From Pseudomonas sp. Irchel 3A7 (lineage in GTDB: Bacteria > Pseudomonadota > Gammaproteobacteria > Pseudomonadales > Pseudomonadaceae), in NCBI RefSeq assembly GCF_900187565.1, contig NZ_FYED01000002.1, forward strand, positions 62,001-126,000: a DNA stretch of 64,000 bases. Direction: 5' to 3'. Shown here piece after piece: positions 50,966 to 59,379 of this stretch. How positions within the stretch are numbered: the stretch's first letter is position 1; the number at the start of each line of letters is the position of its first letter. The position numbers and the translations under genes are program-made. The notes below the pieces were generated by a model. The model saw only the letters and a program-made list of their open reading frames with translations, was not told the origin of the DNA and did not search any database.

Positions 50966-52144
50966 ATGCCCTTCCCTGCTTCCCTGCGCGTCAGTGCGCT
51001 TTATCTCGCTCTACTCTGTACCTTTGCGGCCCCCGCCATGGCCGTGCAAGTCACCGACAATCTCGACCTCGGCGGCGCCGTGCGTGCCCGTTGGGACTAC
51101 GACCCGGACCGCGACATCCAGACGTTCGGCCTGGACACGGTATTCCTCAGCGCCAAGTACAACTCCGACACCTGGATCGGTGAGGCCCAGTACCGTTTCT
51201 ACGGACGCTCCTATCCCTACCGGTACACGAAGAACTACGGCGACATCCAGTTCGCCAAGCTGGCGTGGGCCGGCTACAAGTTCAACCCCGACCAGCAGGT
51301 GCAAGTGGGCCTGAACACGGTGCCGTTCGGCTTGCAGCCGTATTTCGGCAGCACCTTCTACGAAACCCTGGGCAACGTCATCGGTCTGGAAGACCTGCAA
51401 GAGGTCGGCGCCAAGTACATTCAGCAAAGTGGCGACTGGAACATCCAGGGCGGCTACTACCTGCGCCCGGCGTGGCAGGGTAAAGGCACCAGCAACGGCG
51501 TGACGTTCTCCAGCGTGGTGTCCGAGGCTGACAGCTATGTCACCGACGGCAGCAACAACCAGGAACGCAACACTCTGGTGCTGCGGGTCGCCAAGGCCCT
51601 GGAGCTGGGGCCATGGAAGTCCGAAATCGGTGTGTCGGGGCTGACCTCGTCCCTCGAGAACAAGGACACAAACGACAACGGCCGCCGCAACGCCGTGGCC
51701 GTACACTACCTGGGCAAGAACGGTCCGTGGGGCGTGCAATTGCAGGCGGCGCGACAGCAGATGTCACCGCGCAACCCCGGAACTGACGAGCTGGTGACCC
51801 TTGGCGGCTACGACGGCACCTACAACGTCGCCAGTCGCGGCAATCTCTATGTGGCTGACCTTAGCTATGACGTGGCCGGCAAGTACCTGTTCAATCAGGT
51901 CAGCGGGGTCAAGGTCTACGCCAACTACAGCGCCTTCGACAAATCCGCCAGCGGGTTCAAGACGTCGGAGCGGGTAATTCTGGGTAGCTCGTTTGCGCTG
52001 AGCAAGTTGTGGATTGCAACAGAGTGGATGTTCGGCAAGAACGATCCGTACATTGGCGGCAGCAGCTATACCCAGAGCCTGGGGGCGGGTGGGACGGATC
52101 ATTGGGAGAATCAGGTGTATGTGAACGTCGGATACTACTTCTGA
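50966..52144 (+). CDS. Outer membrane porin
   Basis: 392 aa. Signal peptide residues 1-26 ending PAMA, then VQVTDNLDLGGAVRARW. Beta-strand pattern throughout, with tyrosine/aromatic girdles (YRFYGRSYPYRYTKN) and a C-terminal phenylalanine (VNVGYYF) required for barrel assembly. Resembles a carbohydrate/acid-specific porin; not a classical OprD. Divergent from LysR 49851 and probably supplies the sugar-acid operon substrate. Confidence 0.85.
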   Translation: MPFPASLRVSALYLALLCTFAAPAMAVQVTDNLDLGGAVRARWDYDPDRDIQTFGLDTVFLSAKYNSDTWIGEAQYRFYGRSYPYRYTKNYGDIQFAKLAWAGYKFNPDQQVQVGLNTVPFGLQPYFGSTFYETLGNVIGLEDLQEVGAKYIQQSGDWNIQGGYYLRPAWQGKGTSNGVTFSSVVSEADSYVTDGSNNQERNTLVLRVAKALELGPWKSEIGVSGLTSSLENKDTNDNGRRNAVAVHYLGKNGPWGVQLQAARQQMSPRNPGTDELVTLGGYDGTYNVASRGNLYVADLSYDVAGKYLFNQVSGVKVYANYSAFDKSASGFKTSERVILGSSFALSKLWIATEWMFGKNDPYIGGSSYTQSLGAGGTDHWENQVYVNVGYYF

Positions 52145-52171
52145 TCCGGATAATTTGGCGTTATTGAGGAC

Positions 52172-52250
52172 GCCTTCGCGAGCAGGCTCGCTCCCACAGG
52201 GGATTTGTGAATGCCACAGCCCGCTTGTGGGAGCGAGCCTGCTCGCGAAT
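52172..52250. repeat. REP pair (BIME)
   Basis: Inverted pair between the porin and LysR genes. Confidence 0.9.
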
Positions 52251-52336
52251 GGGCCAGCCCAAACAACACTTGCATCGGCTCATTGCCAATAGTCAGATAG
52301 ACGCTACAAAACAACATCAAGAAATGAGCCCCTCCC

Positions 52337-53212
52337 ATGCGTCAACTGCCCTCGCTCAACATGCTGCGCATCTTCGAGGAGGTCGCGCGGCATCGCAGTT
52401 TCAGCCAGGCCGCCCTTGGCCTGAACGTCACCCAGGGCGCGGTCAGCCGGCAAATCAAGCAGCTCGAAGACTACCTCGGCGTGGCGCTGTTCATACGCAC
52501 GCCGCAAGGCCTGTCGCTGACCGAGGCCGGCACCGCCCTTTCCCCGCACCTGAGCGACGCCTTCGACCACATCGAACGTGCCCTGCAAGCCGTGCGCGTG
52601 CCCAACTTGCGCCAGCGCCTGCGGATCGTCGCGCCACCGACCTGGGCCACGCGCTGGCTGTCGGCGCACCTGCGCGCGTTCTGTCAGCGCTACCCGGACA
52701 TCAGTTTGAGCGTGACCCACCAGGCCAGTCACGACAACCTCGCCGAGATCGACTGCCACATCCGCTTCGGCCTCGAAGCGGACAGTCATTGCCACAGTCA
52801 GTTGCTGGTGATGGAACGGCACATCGCCGTGGCCAGCCCGGAGCTGTTCATCGACGGTCAGGCACCCGACCTGCAGCAGTTGCCGTTGCTGCACATCTTG
52901 CACAACGGCAAGCGTTTGAAGGTCTGGGAAAACTGGCTGGCGGCGATGAGCCGCGACGATGTCGATGCCGGGCAAGGCCTGGAATTCAGCACCCTGGACC
53001 AGGTGATCCATACCGCACTGGCCGGTGGCGGCCTGGCGGTGATCGACCGGCAGATGATCGAAAAGGAACTGGCCAACGGCAGCCTGCTGCCGATCACCCC
53101 CGTGGAGGTGATCGGACCCTATGGCTATTGGCTGGATGTGGCGAATGACAAATGGGGGTTGTCGAAGGTGCGGTTGTTTACCGAGTGGCTGGAAAGGGTC
53201 AGTAATCCCTGA
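52337..53212 (+). CDS. LysR-family regulator (GcvA-like)
   Basis: 291 aa. HTH LPSLNMLRIFEEVARHRSFSQAALGLNVTQGAVSRQIKQLEDYL in residues 4-48 (split at QGAVSRQ). GcvA-type effector domain. Convergent with the MFS at 53353, whose operon (58014 to 53353) has a LysR-type palindrome at 58103; this is the nearest regulator for that operon. No SD stronger than GAGCCCC is seen. Confidence 0.88.
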   Translation: MRQLPSLNMLRIFEEVARHRSFSQAALGLNVTQGAVSRQIKQLEDYLGVALFIRTPQGLSLTEAGTALSPHLSDAFDHIERALQAVRVPNLRQRLRIVAPPTWATRWLSAHLRAFCQRYPDISLSVTHQASHDNLAEIDCHIRFGLEADSHCHSQLLVMERHIAVASPELFIDGQAPDLQQLPLLHILHNGKRLKVWENWLAAMSRDDVDAGQGLEFSTLDQVIHTALAGGGLAVIDRQMIEKELANGSLLPITPVEVIGPYGYWLDVANDKWGLSKVRLFTEWLERVSNP

Positions 53213-53242
53213 CACACCCCTTCCCCTCCCGTGGAAGGGTCT

Positions 53243-53334
53243 CCCTGTGGGAGCGAGCCTGCTCGCGAAAGCGGAGTGTCAGGGGCAGATAACGCTCTGA
53301 CACACTGCCTTCGCGAGCAGGCTAGCTCCCACAA
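53243..53334. repeat. REP pair (BIME), one arm mutated
   Basis: Inverted pair; the right arm reads GGCTAGCTCCC instead of GGCTCGCTCCC. Confidence 0.9.
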
Positions 53335-53352
53335 GGGTTGCGTGTACACGCT

Positions 53353-54717
53353 TTAGATTGGGGTCGCAGCTTTGACGGCCACACCCACATGCCCCTCCAC
53401 CGGACTCTGCGCCTTGCACGCCTGGCTCAAGGTCAGTGATTTGGTCTCCGGCGCCCAGGCCCAGGACAGCAGCGCGCCAATCGCCAGGATTGCCGCGAGA
53501 ATGCCCATGGTCGGGCTCAAGCCGATTCCCGCCACACTCACCGGCAACAGGAAGGTGCTGACCGCCGAGCCCAATCGGCTCACCGCCGTCGCCAGACCAA
53601 TGCCACTGGCGCGCACTTCGGTCGGGAAGCTCTCGGCGGGGAACACGCCCACCAGGTTACTCACCGCCGACAACACCAGGGTGAACAGCCCGAACACCAG
53701 CACCATCAGGAACGCCGCGCTGCCCGGCAGTACCGCCAACAGGAACAAGGCGATGGCGAGGATAATGAACGAGTTGATCAGGAACCCGCGGCGGGTGAAC
53801 TTGATGGTGCACCAGATGCCGATCAAGGCGCCGAGAATCAGCAGCATGTTCAGCATCAACTCGGTGCCGAAGCCTTCGGCCAGGCCCATCTTCTGCAGGA
53901 TCGACGGCAGGAAGGTGTAGATAGCGAAGTACGGCATGACGATGCAGACGAAGAACAGGCAGTTGAACGCGGTGCGTTTGCGGTATTCACGGCTGAACAG
54001 CACCGCATAACCGGAACGGGTTTCGGTGGAACGGGTTTCGTCGAGTTCGACGTTGTCGCCCAGGAACTTTTTGACGATCGCGCGTGCCTCGGCAATACGC
54101 CCTTGGTTGACCAGCCAGCGCGGCGACTCCGGGGTACCGATGCGCGCAATCAGGATCAGCGCCGCCGGAATCGCCGACGAGGCCAGCATCCAGCGCCAGG
54201 CGTCGTCGCCGAGGCTGAGCATCGCGGTGCCGACGAAGGTCGCGGCCACGTAACCGAAGGTCCAGATCACGCTGAACGAACCGAGCAATACGCCGCGGTG
54301 CTTTTTCGGTGCGAACTCGGCGAGCATGGCGTGACCGACACTGAAGTCACCGCCCAGGCCAATACCGATCAGCACCCGGCACAGGAACAGGCTCATCGCC
54401 GTCTCGACGTAGAACTGCATGACCGAAGCGATGGTGATCAGCACGAAGCTGACCAGGAAAATTTTCTGCCGGCCGACCTTGTCGGAAATCCAGCCGAAAA
54501 ACAGACTGCCAAGAAACAGACCGATCAGCGCCGAAGCCCCGATCAGGCCCTGCCAGAAAGCATCCAGTTGCATCTGCGGGCTCAGCAGGGTGAATGCGAT
54601 ACCGATCAGGCCGAGGATGTAGCCGTCGGTGAAATGCGCACCGAAGGTCAGGCCGGCGATCTTGATGTGAAAGCGCCCGATGGGCAGGTCGTCGATTTTT
54701 ACCGGTTGTACGGACAT
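53353..54717 (-). CDS. MFS transporter (sugar porter/aromatic acid type)
   Basis: 454 aa from the ATG at 54717 with GGAG upstream. SLFFGWISDKVGRQKIFL and RVLIGIGLGGDFSVGHAM are MFS loop motifs; PESPRWLVNQGR is the sugar-porter/AAHS signature. Twelve spans predicted with a large hydrophilic loop between spans 6 and 7. The leader has AATAACAA. Last gene of the 58014-53353 operon; transports its substrate or product. Confidence 0.88.
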   Translation of the reverse strand: MSVQPVKIDDLPIGRFHIKIAGLTFGAHFTDGYILGLIGIAFTLLSPQMQLDAFWQGLIGASALIGLFLGSLFFGWISDKVGRQKIFLVSFVLITIASVMQFYVETAMSLFLCRVLIGIGLGGDFSVGHAMLAEFAPKKHRGVLLGSFSVIWTFGYVAATFVGTAMLSLGDDAWRWMLASSAIPAALILIARIGTPESPRWLVNQGRIAEARAIVKKFLGDNVELDETRSTETRSGYAVLFSREYRKRTAFNCLFFVCIVMPYFAIYTFLPSILQKMGLAEGFGTELMLNMLLILGALIGIWCTIKFTRRGFLINSFIILAIALFLLAVLPGSAAFLMVLVFGLFTLVLSAVSNLVGVFPAESFPTEVRASGIGLATAVSRLGSAVSTFLLPVSVAGIGLSPTMGILAAILAIGALLSWAWAPETKSLTLSQACKAQSPVEGHVGVAVKAATPI

Positions 54718-54727
54718 GTAAGTCTCC

Positions 54728-54740
54728 AATTGTTGTTATT
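54728..54740 (-). promoter_or_regulatory. Hfq/Crc-like motif in MFS leader
   Basis: Minus strand AATAACAACAATT, 11-23 bases before the ATG at 54717. Confidence 0.5.
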
Positions 54741-54776
54741 GACGGAGAAATGAAACCGATATTTCGGGTGGTGAAA

Positions 54777-54868
54777 CTGTGGGAGCGAGCCTGCTCGCGA
54801 ATGCGGGGTGTCAGTCAGCACCATGTTGCCTGACAGGACGCCTTCGCGAGCAGGCTCGCTCCCACAAG
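54777..54868. repeat. REP pair (BIME)
   Basis: Inverted pair between the ALDH and MFS genes of the same strand. Confidence 0.92.
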
Positions 54869-54882
54869 GGGATGGGGTGGGG

Positions 54883-56331
54883 TTACAGGCCCCCCATCAA
54901 CAGGTATTTGATTTCCAGGTAGTCATCCAGACCGTACTTCGAACCCTCGCGCCCCAGACCCGATTCCTTGATGCCACCGAACGGCGCCACTTCCGTGGAA
55001 ATGATCCCTTCGTTGATCCCGACCATGCCTGCTTCCAGGCCTTCGGCCATGCGCCACACGCGGCCGATGTCGCGGCTGTAGAAGTAGGCCGACAAGCCGT
55101 ACGGCGTATCGTTGGCCCGTTGCAGCACTTCGGCCTCGTCCTTGAAGCGGAAACACGCGGCCACCGGGCCGAAGGTTTCGTCCTGGGCGATCAACATCTC
55201 GCTGCTGGCCTCGGCGAGGATGGTCGGCTCATAGAACGTGCCACCCAACGCATGACGACGGCCACCGCACAGCACCTTGGCGCCCTTCTCCACGGCATCG
55301 CTGACATGCAATTCAACTTTGGCCAGCGCCGCCGCGTTGATCAGCGGCCCCTGTTCGGTGTCGCCTTCCAGTGCATTGCCGACGCGCATCGCCGCCACGG
55401 CTTCGGCGAGCTTGCCGGTGAAGGCTTCGTACACGCCGTCCTGGATGAAGAAGCGGTTGACGCAGACGCAGGTTTGCCCGGTGTTGCGGAATTTCGAGGC
55501 CATCGCGCCTTTCACCGCCGCGTCGATATCCGCGTCGTCGAAGACAATGAACGGTGCGTTGCCACCCAGTTCCAGCGAGACCTTTTTCAGTGTGTCGGCG
55601 GCCTGGCGCATCAGCAGCTTGCCGATGCGGGTCGAGCCGGTGAACGACAGTTTGCGCACGATGCCGCTAGCCTGCAGCGCACCGCCAATCGCCACCGCAT
55701 CGCCGGACACCACGTTGAACACACCGGCGGGGATGCCCGCCTGCTCGGCCAGTACCGCCAGGGCGAAGGCCGACAGCGGGGTTTCTTCCGATGGCTTGAG
55801 AATCATCGTGCAACCGGCCGCCAGCGCCGGGCCCACCTTGCGGGTGACCATGGCCAGTGGAAAATTCCACGGGGTGATCGCCGCGACTACACCGATGGCT
55901 TCCTTGACCACAATGATCCGCGCATCGGCCTTGTGACTCGGGATCACATCGCCGTAGGCGCGCTTGGCTTCTTCGGCGAACCACTCCAGAAAACTCGCGG
56001 CATACACCACTTCGCCCATGGCTTCGGCCAGTGGCTTGCCTTGTTCGCGACTAAGCAAGGTGGCCAGATCCTTCTGGTTGCTCAGCATCAACTCACCCCA
56101 GCGCTTGATGCGCTGGCTGCGTTCCTTGGCGGTGAGCTTGCGCCACGCCGGCAAGGCGCGATTGGCGGCGGCGATGGCCTGGTTGGTTTCTTCGGCGCCG
56201 GCCTTCTGCACGTCGGCGATCAACTCGCCGGTGGCCGGATTCAGCACCGGGTAGGTCGCACCACCGCCGCCCCCCACACCGCTGCACCATTGACCGTCGA
56301 TGAAATTGCCGTGACGGATCAACGCGCTCAT
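54883..56331 (-). CDS. NAD(P)-dependent succinate-semialdehyde-type dehydrogenase
   Basis: 482 aa. PWNFPLAMVTRKVGPALAAG, FTGSTRIGKLLM, catalytic Glu in LELGGNAPFIVFDDAD, catalytic Cys in NTGQTCVCVNRFF, and ETFGPVAACFRF. The NTGQTCVCVNR context is that of GabD-type enzymes. Start overlaps the upstream AKR stop by four bases (ATGA). Likely oxidises a semialdehyde product of the preceding steps. Confidence 0.9.
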   Translation of the reverse strand: MSALIRHGNFIDGQWCSGVGGGGGATYPVLNPATGELIADVQKAGAEETNQAIAAANRALPAWRKLTAKERSQRIKRWGELMLSNQKDLATLLSREQGKPLAEAMGEVVYAASFLEWFAEEAKRAYGDVIPSHKADARIIVVKEAIGVVAAITPWNFPLAMVTRKVGPALAAGCTMILKPSEETPLSAFALAVLAEQAGIPAGVFNVVSGDAVAIGGALQASGIVRKLSFTGSTRIGKLLMRQAADTLKKVSLELGGNAPFIVFDDADIDAAVKGAMASKFRNTGQTCVCVNRFFIQDGVYEAFTGKLAEAVAAMRVGNALEGDTEQGPLINAAALAKVELHVSDAVEKGAKVLCGGRRHALGGTFYEPTILAEASSEMLIAQDETFGPVAACFRFKDEAEVLQRANDTPYGLSAYFYSRDIGRVWRMAEGLEAGMVGINEGIISTEVAPFGGIKESGLGREGSKYGLDDYLEIKYLLMGGL

Positions 56332-57362
56332 GCCACGGCCTCGGTCAGGTTGAAGCGTTCCGAGCCCGGACGGGACGAACGCAGGATACGTTTACCGGCG
56401 GTGTAATCGTTGATCACGTCGCACGGGGTGTAATTGCGTTCCAGCTCGTGCAGTTCCTCGGCATCGAGCCTGGTCTCCAGGGCCGCCAGGGCGCTGTCGA
56501 ACTGTTCGGTGGTGTCGGCACCGACCAACATGCAATCCACACCCGGATGATTGGCGACCCAGGCCTGGGCAATCTGCGCGTTGGACACGCCGCGAGCACG
56601 GGCCACGCGTTGCACCGAACGGGCGATTTCGAACGAGGCTTCGTCGCTGTACATCTGCTGGGTGAAGAAGTCGGTCTGGTTGCGGGTCGACTGCACGTCG
56701 CCGGTCAACAAGCCACGGGCCAGCGGGCTGAACACCGAAATCCCCAGGCCCTGATCGCGACAGAACGGGATCATCTCGCGCTCTTCTTCGCGGTAGGCGC
56801 AATTCAGTTGCAGCTGCATGTTGATCGGCTTGACCCAGCCATTGCGCTCGCAGGCCATGAGGATTTTCGCCAGTTGCCCGGTGAGCATGGTCGAGACACC
56901 TATGTAGCGCGCCTTGCCGGAACGCACGATGTCGTTCATGGCGCTCATGGTTTCTTCGACCGGGGTGTTCACGTCAAAGTAGTGCAGCATGAACACGTCG
57001 ACGTAATCCATGTCCAGGCGTTTGAGCGAAGCATCGATGCTGTCCATGATGTGCTTGCGCGAATGACCGCTGGCGTTGATACCCGGGCGGGTGCCGTAAC
57101 CGACCTTGGTAGTGATCACCAGGTCTTCGCGACGGGCCAGGCGCTTGACGATGCGCCCCACTACTTCCTCGCCCACACCGGCGGAATAGAAGTCCGCCAG
57201 GTCGATGAAGTTCACGCCATTGTCCAGCGCGTGCTTGACGATCGGCTCGCTTTTTTTCTCATCGAAGATCCACGGTTTCCAATCCGGGGTGCCCATGTTC
57301 ATGGTGCCCAGGCACAGGCGGGAGACTTGCAGGCCGGAGTTGCCCAAACGGATGTATTGCAT
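56328..57362 (-). CDS. Aldo/keto reductase
   Basis: 344 aa from ATG 57362. Catalytic D in DLADFYSAG, Y of the same motif, K in TTKVGYG and H in MLHYFD. NMGTPDWKPWIFDEKKSEP after the first strand. Belongs to the AKR group with pyridoxal and aryl-alcohol dehydrogenases. 10 bases downstream of fae-like gene; co-transcribed. Confidence 0.88.
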   Translation of the reverse strand: MQYIRLGNSGLQVSRLCLGTMNMGTPDWKPWIFDEKKSEPIVKHALDNGVNFIDLADFYSAGVGEEVVGRIVKRLARREDLVITTKVGYGTRPGINASGHSRKHIMDSIDASLKRLDMDYVDVFMLHYFDVNTPVEETMSAMNDIVRSGKARYIGVSTMLTGQLAKILMACERNGWVKPINMQLQLNCAYREEEREMIPFCRDQGLGISVFSPLARGLLTGDVQSTRNQTDFFTQQMYSDEASFEIARSVQRVARARGVSNAQIAQAWVANHPGVDCMLVGADTTEQFDSALAALETRLDAEELHELERNYTPCDVINDYTAGKRILRSSRPGSERFNLTEAVA

Positions 57363-57372
57363 GGCGCGAACC

Positions 57373-57885
57373 TCAGGCTTTAGGTGTGTAGAAAGGGTTA
57401 CTGATGTGATTGACCACATCTTTGAGCTGCGCGGTTTCCGGCTTGCCGGTCAGGGCGGCGCGGATCGCGGTGCGGCAGGCGTTGTAGTTGTTCAGGTACA
57501 CCGCATCCAGATCGTCGCAGGCCGGGTTGACCCAGTTGGCGGTGACGATGGCCCACTCGTCTTCCGCTTCCGGCGGCAGGGTGCCGTCCAGTAACGCTTC
57601 AAGAACCGCTTTGGCGATACCGGCCTGGGACGCGCCCCAGGTGGCGTTGCCGTGCAGATCGCTGCTGATCGTCGCCTTGTTCACATACAGGGTCATCGGC
57701 TTGACCGGGATGTTCGGCTGGGCGATCACCATGAATGGACAATGGCCCTGGCTTGGCGACGCCAGGCTATTGGCGAAGGCCTGACCGGCCGGGCCATTGC
57801 GCGGGCCGATCAGGATGTTGATGTGCGCGGCGTTCACGCCAGGGCCTTCGAAACCTTCACCGATGTACAGGTCGAGTTCTTTCAT
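57373..57885 (-). CDS. fae: Formaldehyde-activating enzyme (Fae) homologue
   Basis: 170 aa, the usual Fae length. Conserved pattern: YIGEGFEGPGVNAAHINILIGPRNGPAG near the N-terminus with H21 (the conserved active-site His position), PNIPVKPMTLYVNKATI, and GASQAGIAKAVLEALLDG. Fae joins formaldehyde to tetrahydromethanopterin in methylotrophs; outside those it may detoxify formaldehyde with another acceptor. No tetrahydromethanopterin genes are seen in the window, so the acceptor here is unknown. Second gene after the 32-aa ORF; GAAGAG precedes the ATG. Confidence 0.85.
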   Translation of the reverse strand: MKELDLYIGEGFEGPGVNAAHINILIGPRNGPAGQAFANSLASPSQGHCPFMVIAQPNIPVKPMTLYVNKATISSDLHGNATWGASQAGIAKAVLEALLDGTLPPEAEDEWAIVTANWVNPACDDLDAVYLNNYNACRTAIRAALTGKPETAQLKDVVNHISNPFYTPKA

Positions 57886-57915
57886 GGGTCGTTACTCTTC
57901 TGGGATTTGGGTTGA

Positions 57916-58014
57916 TCAGAGGTGCACGCAAGCCGTGGGATTCGCGTGGCAAATGTCGGGGTTCGAAGAGCGCAGCAGGTCGCTGGCGCAGACGCGGCAG
58001 TGATGAATGATCAT
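57916..58014 (-). CDS. 32-aa cysteine-rich peptide, first gene of fae operon
   Basis: ATG at 58014 to TGA at 57916. Starts MIIHHCRVCASDLLRS; cysteines at 6, 9, 22 and 29 (CxxC plus C-x6-C), with His at 4, 5, 23 and 31, so metal binding is possible. The leader AACAACAAAAAAGAG and 12-base spacing match those of the porin and MFS genes, arguing that it is translated. 30 bases before fae. No family recognised; a leader peptide is the alternative. Confidence 0.5.
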   Translation of the reverse strand: MIIHHCRVCASDLLRSSNPDICHANPTACVHL

Positions 58015-58025
58015 GGGTGCAAACG

Positions 58026-58040
58026 CTCTTTTTTGTTGTT
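58026..58040 (-). promoter_or_regulatory. Hfq/Crc-like motif leading the fae operon
   Basis: Minus strand AACAACAAAAAAGAG, 11-25 bases before the ATG at 58014. Confidence 0.55.
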
Positions 58041-58102
58041 GATGAGCAGGTTTGCGATTTTTATCACTGGGGGTTGGCGGAGCTGTAACCATAAAAAATC
58101 AT

Positions 58103-58129
58103 GAGGGTATGACTTCAGGTCATACCCTC
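58103..58129. promoter_or_regulatory. Perfect 11-bp palindrome GAGGGTATGAC-N5-GTCATACCCTC
   Basis: Core ATGAC-N5-GTCAT with T-N11-A spacing, 88 bases before the 32-aa ORF; same core as 30271. Confidence 0.65.
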
Positions 58130-58148
58130 CGGTAACCGATGCAAAAAC

Positions 58149-58240
58149 CTGTGGGAGCGAGCCTGCTCGCGAATGTGGTGGGTCAATCGACACTTGTATT
58201 GTCTGACACACCGCCTTCGCGAGCAGGCTCGCTCCCACAA
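58149..58240. repeat. REP pair (BIME)
   Basis: Inverted pair between the fae operon promoter and the MxKDx gene. Confidence 0.92.
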
Positions 58241-58259
58241 TGGTTCGAAGCGATCTGGA

Positions 58260-58541
58260 CTATTGAGACATCGCGTCCTTTTTCATCGCATCCTTGGACA
58301 TGGCGTCTTTTTTCATCCCGTCCTTGCTCATCGAATCCTTGGACATGCTGTCTTTCTTCATCGCGTCCTTGGACATGGCATCTTTTTTCATCGAGTCTTT
58401 GTGCATGGCGTCCTTGGACATTGAGTCCTTGGACATTGCGTCTTTGCTCATGCTGTCGTTGCTCATGGCATCGGCAGCAAAGACACTGGCGGCGCCCATT
58501 GCCAGGCACATCGACAGAACGGCGGTGGCTATCTTTTTCAT
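58260..58541 (-). CDS. Pentapeptide MxKDx repeat protein
   Basis: 93 aa. Signal peptide MKKIATAVLSMCLAMGAASVFA then a run of about 14 five-residue units of M-[ST/K/H]-K-D-[AS] type, from residue 24 to the end. A periplasmic low-complexity repeat protein; possibly metal-binding (Met) or charge-balanced. 52 bases downstream of the molybdopterin oxidoreductase, with which it may form an operon. Confidence 0.88.
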   Translation of the reverse strand: MKKIATAVLSMCLAMGAASVFAADAMSNDSMSKDAMSKDSMSKDAMHKDSMKKDAMSKDAMKKDSMSKDSMSKDGMKKDAMSKDAMKKDAMSQ

Positions 58542-58593
58542 GATGTAACTCCTTGAAGCTCAGTTTGCGGGTGTATGAACGAACCAGGCGCCG

Positions 58594-59379
58594 TCAGCTG
58601 CCACCGAACCAGTTGTAGCCCTGGTCTTCCCAGTAGCCACCGCTGTAGGTGTTGCTGACGAAAATCGCCTGGATGTGTTTGGGGTTCTTGTAGCCGAGCT
58701 TGGTGGGCATGCGCAGCTTCATCGGGAAGCCATACTCGCGCGGCAGTACCGCGCCGTCCCAGGTCAGTGCCAACAGGGTTTGCGCATGCAACGCGGTGGC
58801 CATGTCAATGCTGGTGTAGTAATCGTCGGCGCACTTGAAGCCGACGTATTTGGCATCGGTGTCGACGCCGATACGCTTGAGGAAGTCACTGAAGCGCACG
58901 CCGCCCCAGCGTCCGATTGCGCTCCAGCCTTCGACGCAAATGTGCCGGGTGATCTGTTCGGTCTGTGCCATGGCCCGCAACTCGTCGAGGCGCCAGCTGC
59001 GCTTGTCCGCGACCAGGCCTGTGACTTCCAGGCGAAAACTCTCCTCCTCCACCGTCGGCGCATCCTCGATGCCGTAGAACGCATTGAAGGGAAACGGCCG
59101 GGTGATCATCGACGCCGGATAGGTCGGCGCCATGGCATTGGGGTTGAACAGCCAGCCCTGCACCCGATCGTTGAAGCGCGACATGGATGACAACGCGGTC
59201 TCGACGCTGTCGCTGTCGGTCAGGTTGCAACCGGACAACATGGCTACGCCACCCAGGGTCAAGCCACGCAGCAGAAACGAGCGACGGGAGCGGTCCTCGA
59301 TCTGCGGCGCGAGGATTTTCCGGGCGTCGGTCAGGATGGACGACTCGTCCAGTCCGGAGTCTCGAATGGGCTTTTTCAT
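58594..59379 (-). CDS. Molybdopterin-dependent oxidoreductase (sulfite oxidase/MsrP-like)
   Basis: 261 aa. N-terminal twin-arginine motif SRRSFLLRG followed by hydrophobic stretch and lipobox-like LSGC, so exported by Tat and perhaps lipidated. Mo-cofactor Cys in RHICVEGWSAIGRWGG; WFGGS end. Resembles MsrP (periplasmic methionine sulfoxide reductase) and sulfite dehydrogenase relatives. ATG overlaps the cytochrome b stop (ATGA), making a two-subunit reductase likely. SD AAGGAG. Confidence 0.88.
   Translation of the reverse strand: MKKPIRDSGLDESSILTDARKILAPQIEDRSRRSFLLRGLTLGGVAMLSGCNLTDSDSVETALSSMSRFNDRVQGWLFNPNAMAPTYPASMITRPFPFNAFYGIEDAPTVEEESFRLEVTGLVADKRSWRLDELRAMAQTEQITRHICVEGWSAIGRWGGVRFSDFLKRIGVDTDAKYVGFKCADDYYTSIDMATALHAQTLLALTWDGAVLPREYGFPMKLRMPTKLGYKNPKHIQAIFVSNTYSGGYWEDQGYNWFGGS

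Noticed and set aside
54808..56406. 532-aa plus-strand ORF
   Set aside because: Antisense to the SSADH-type dehydrogenase; begins in a REP.
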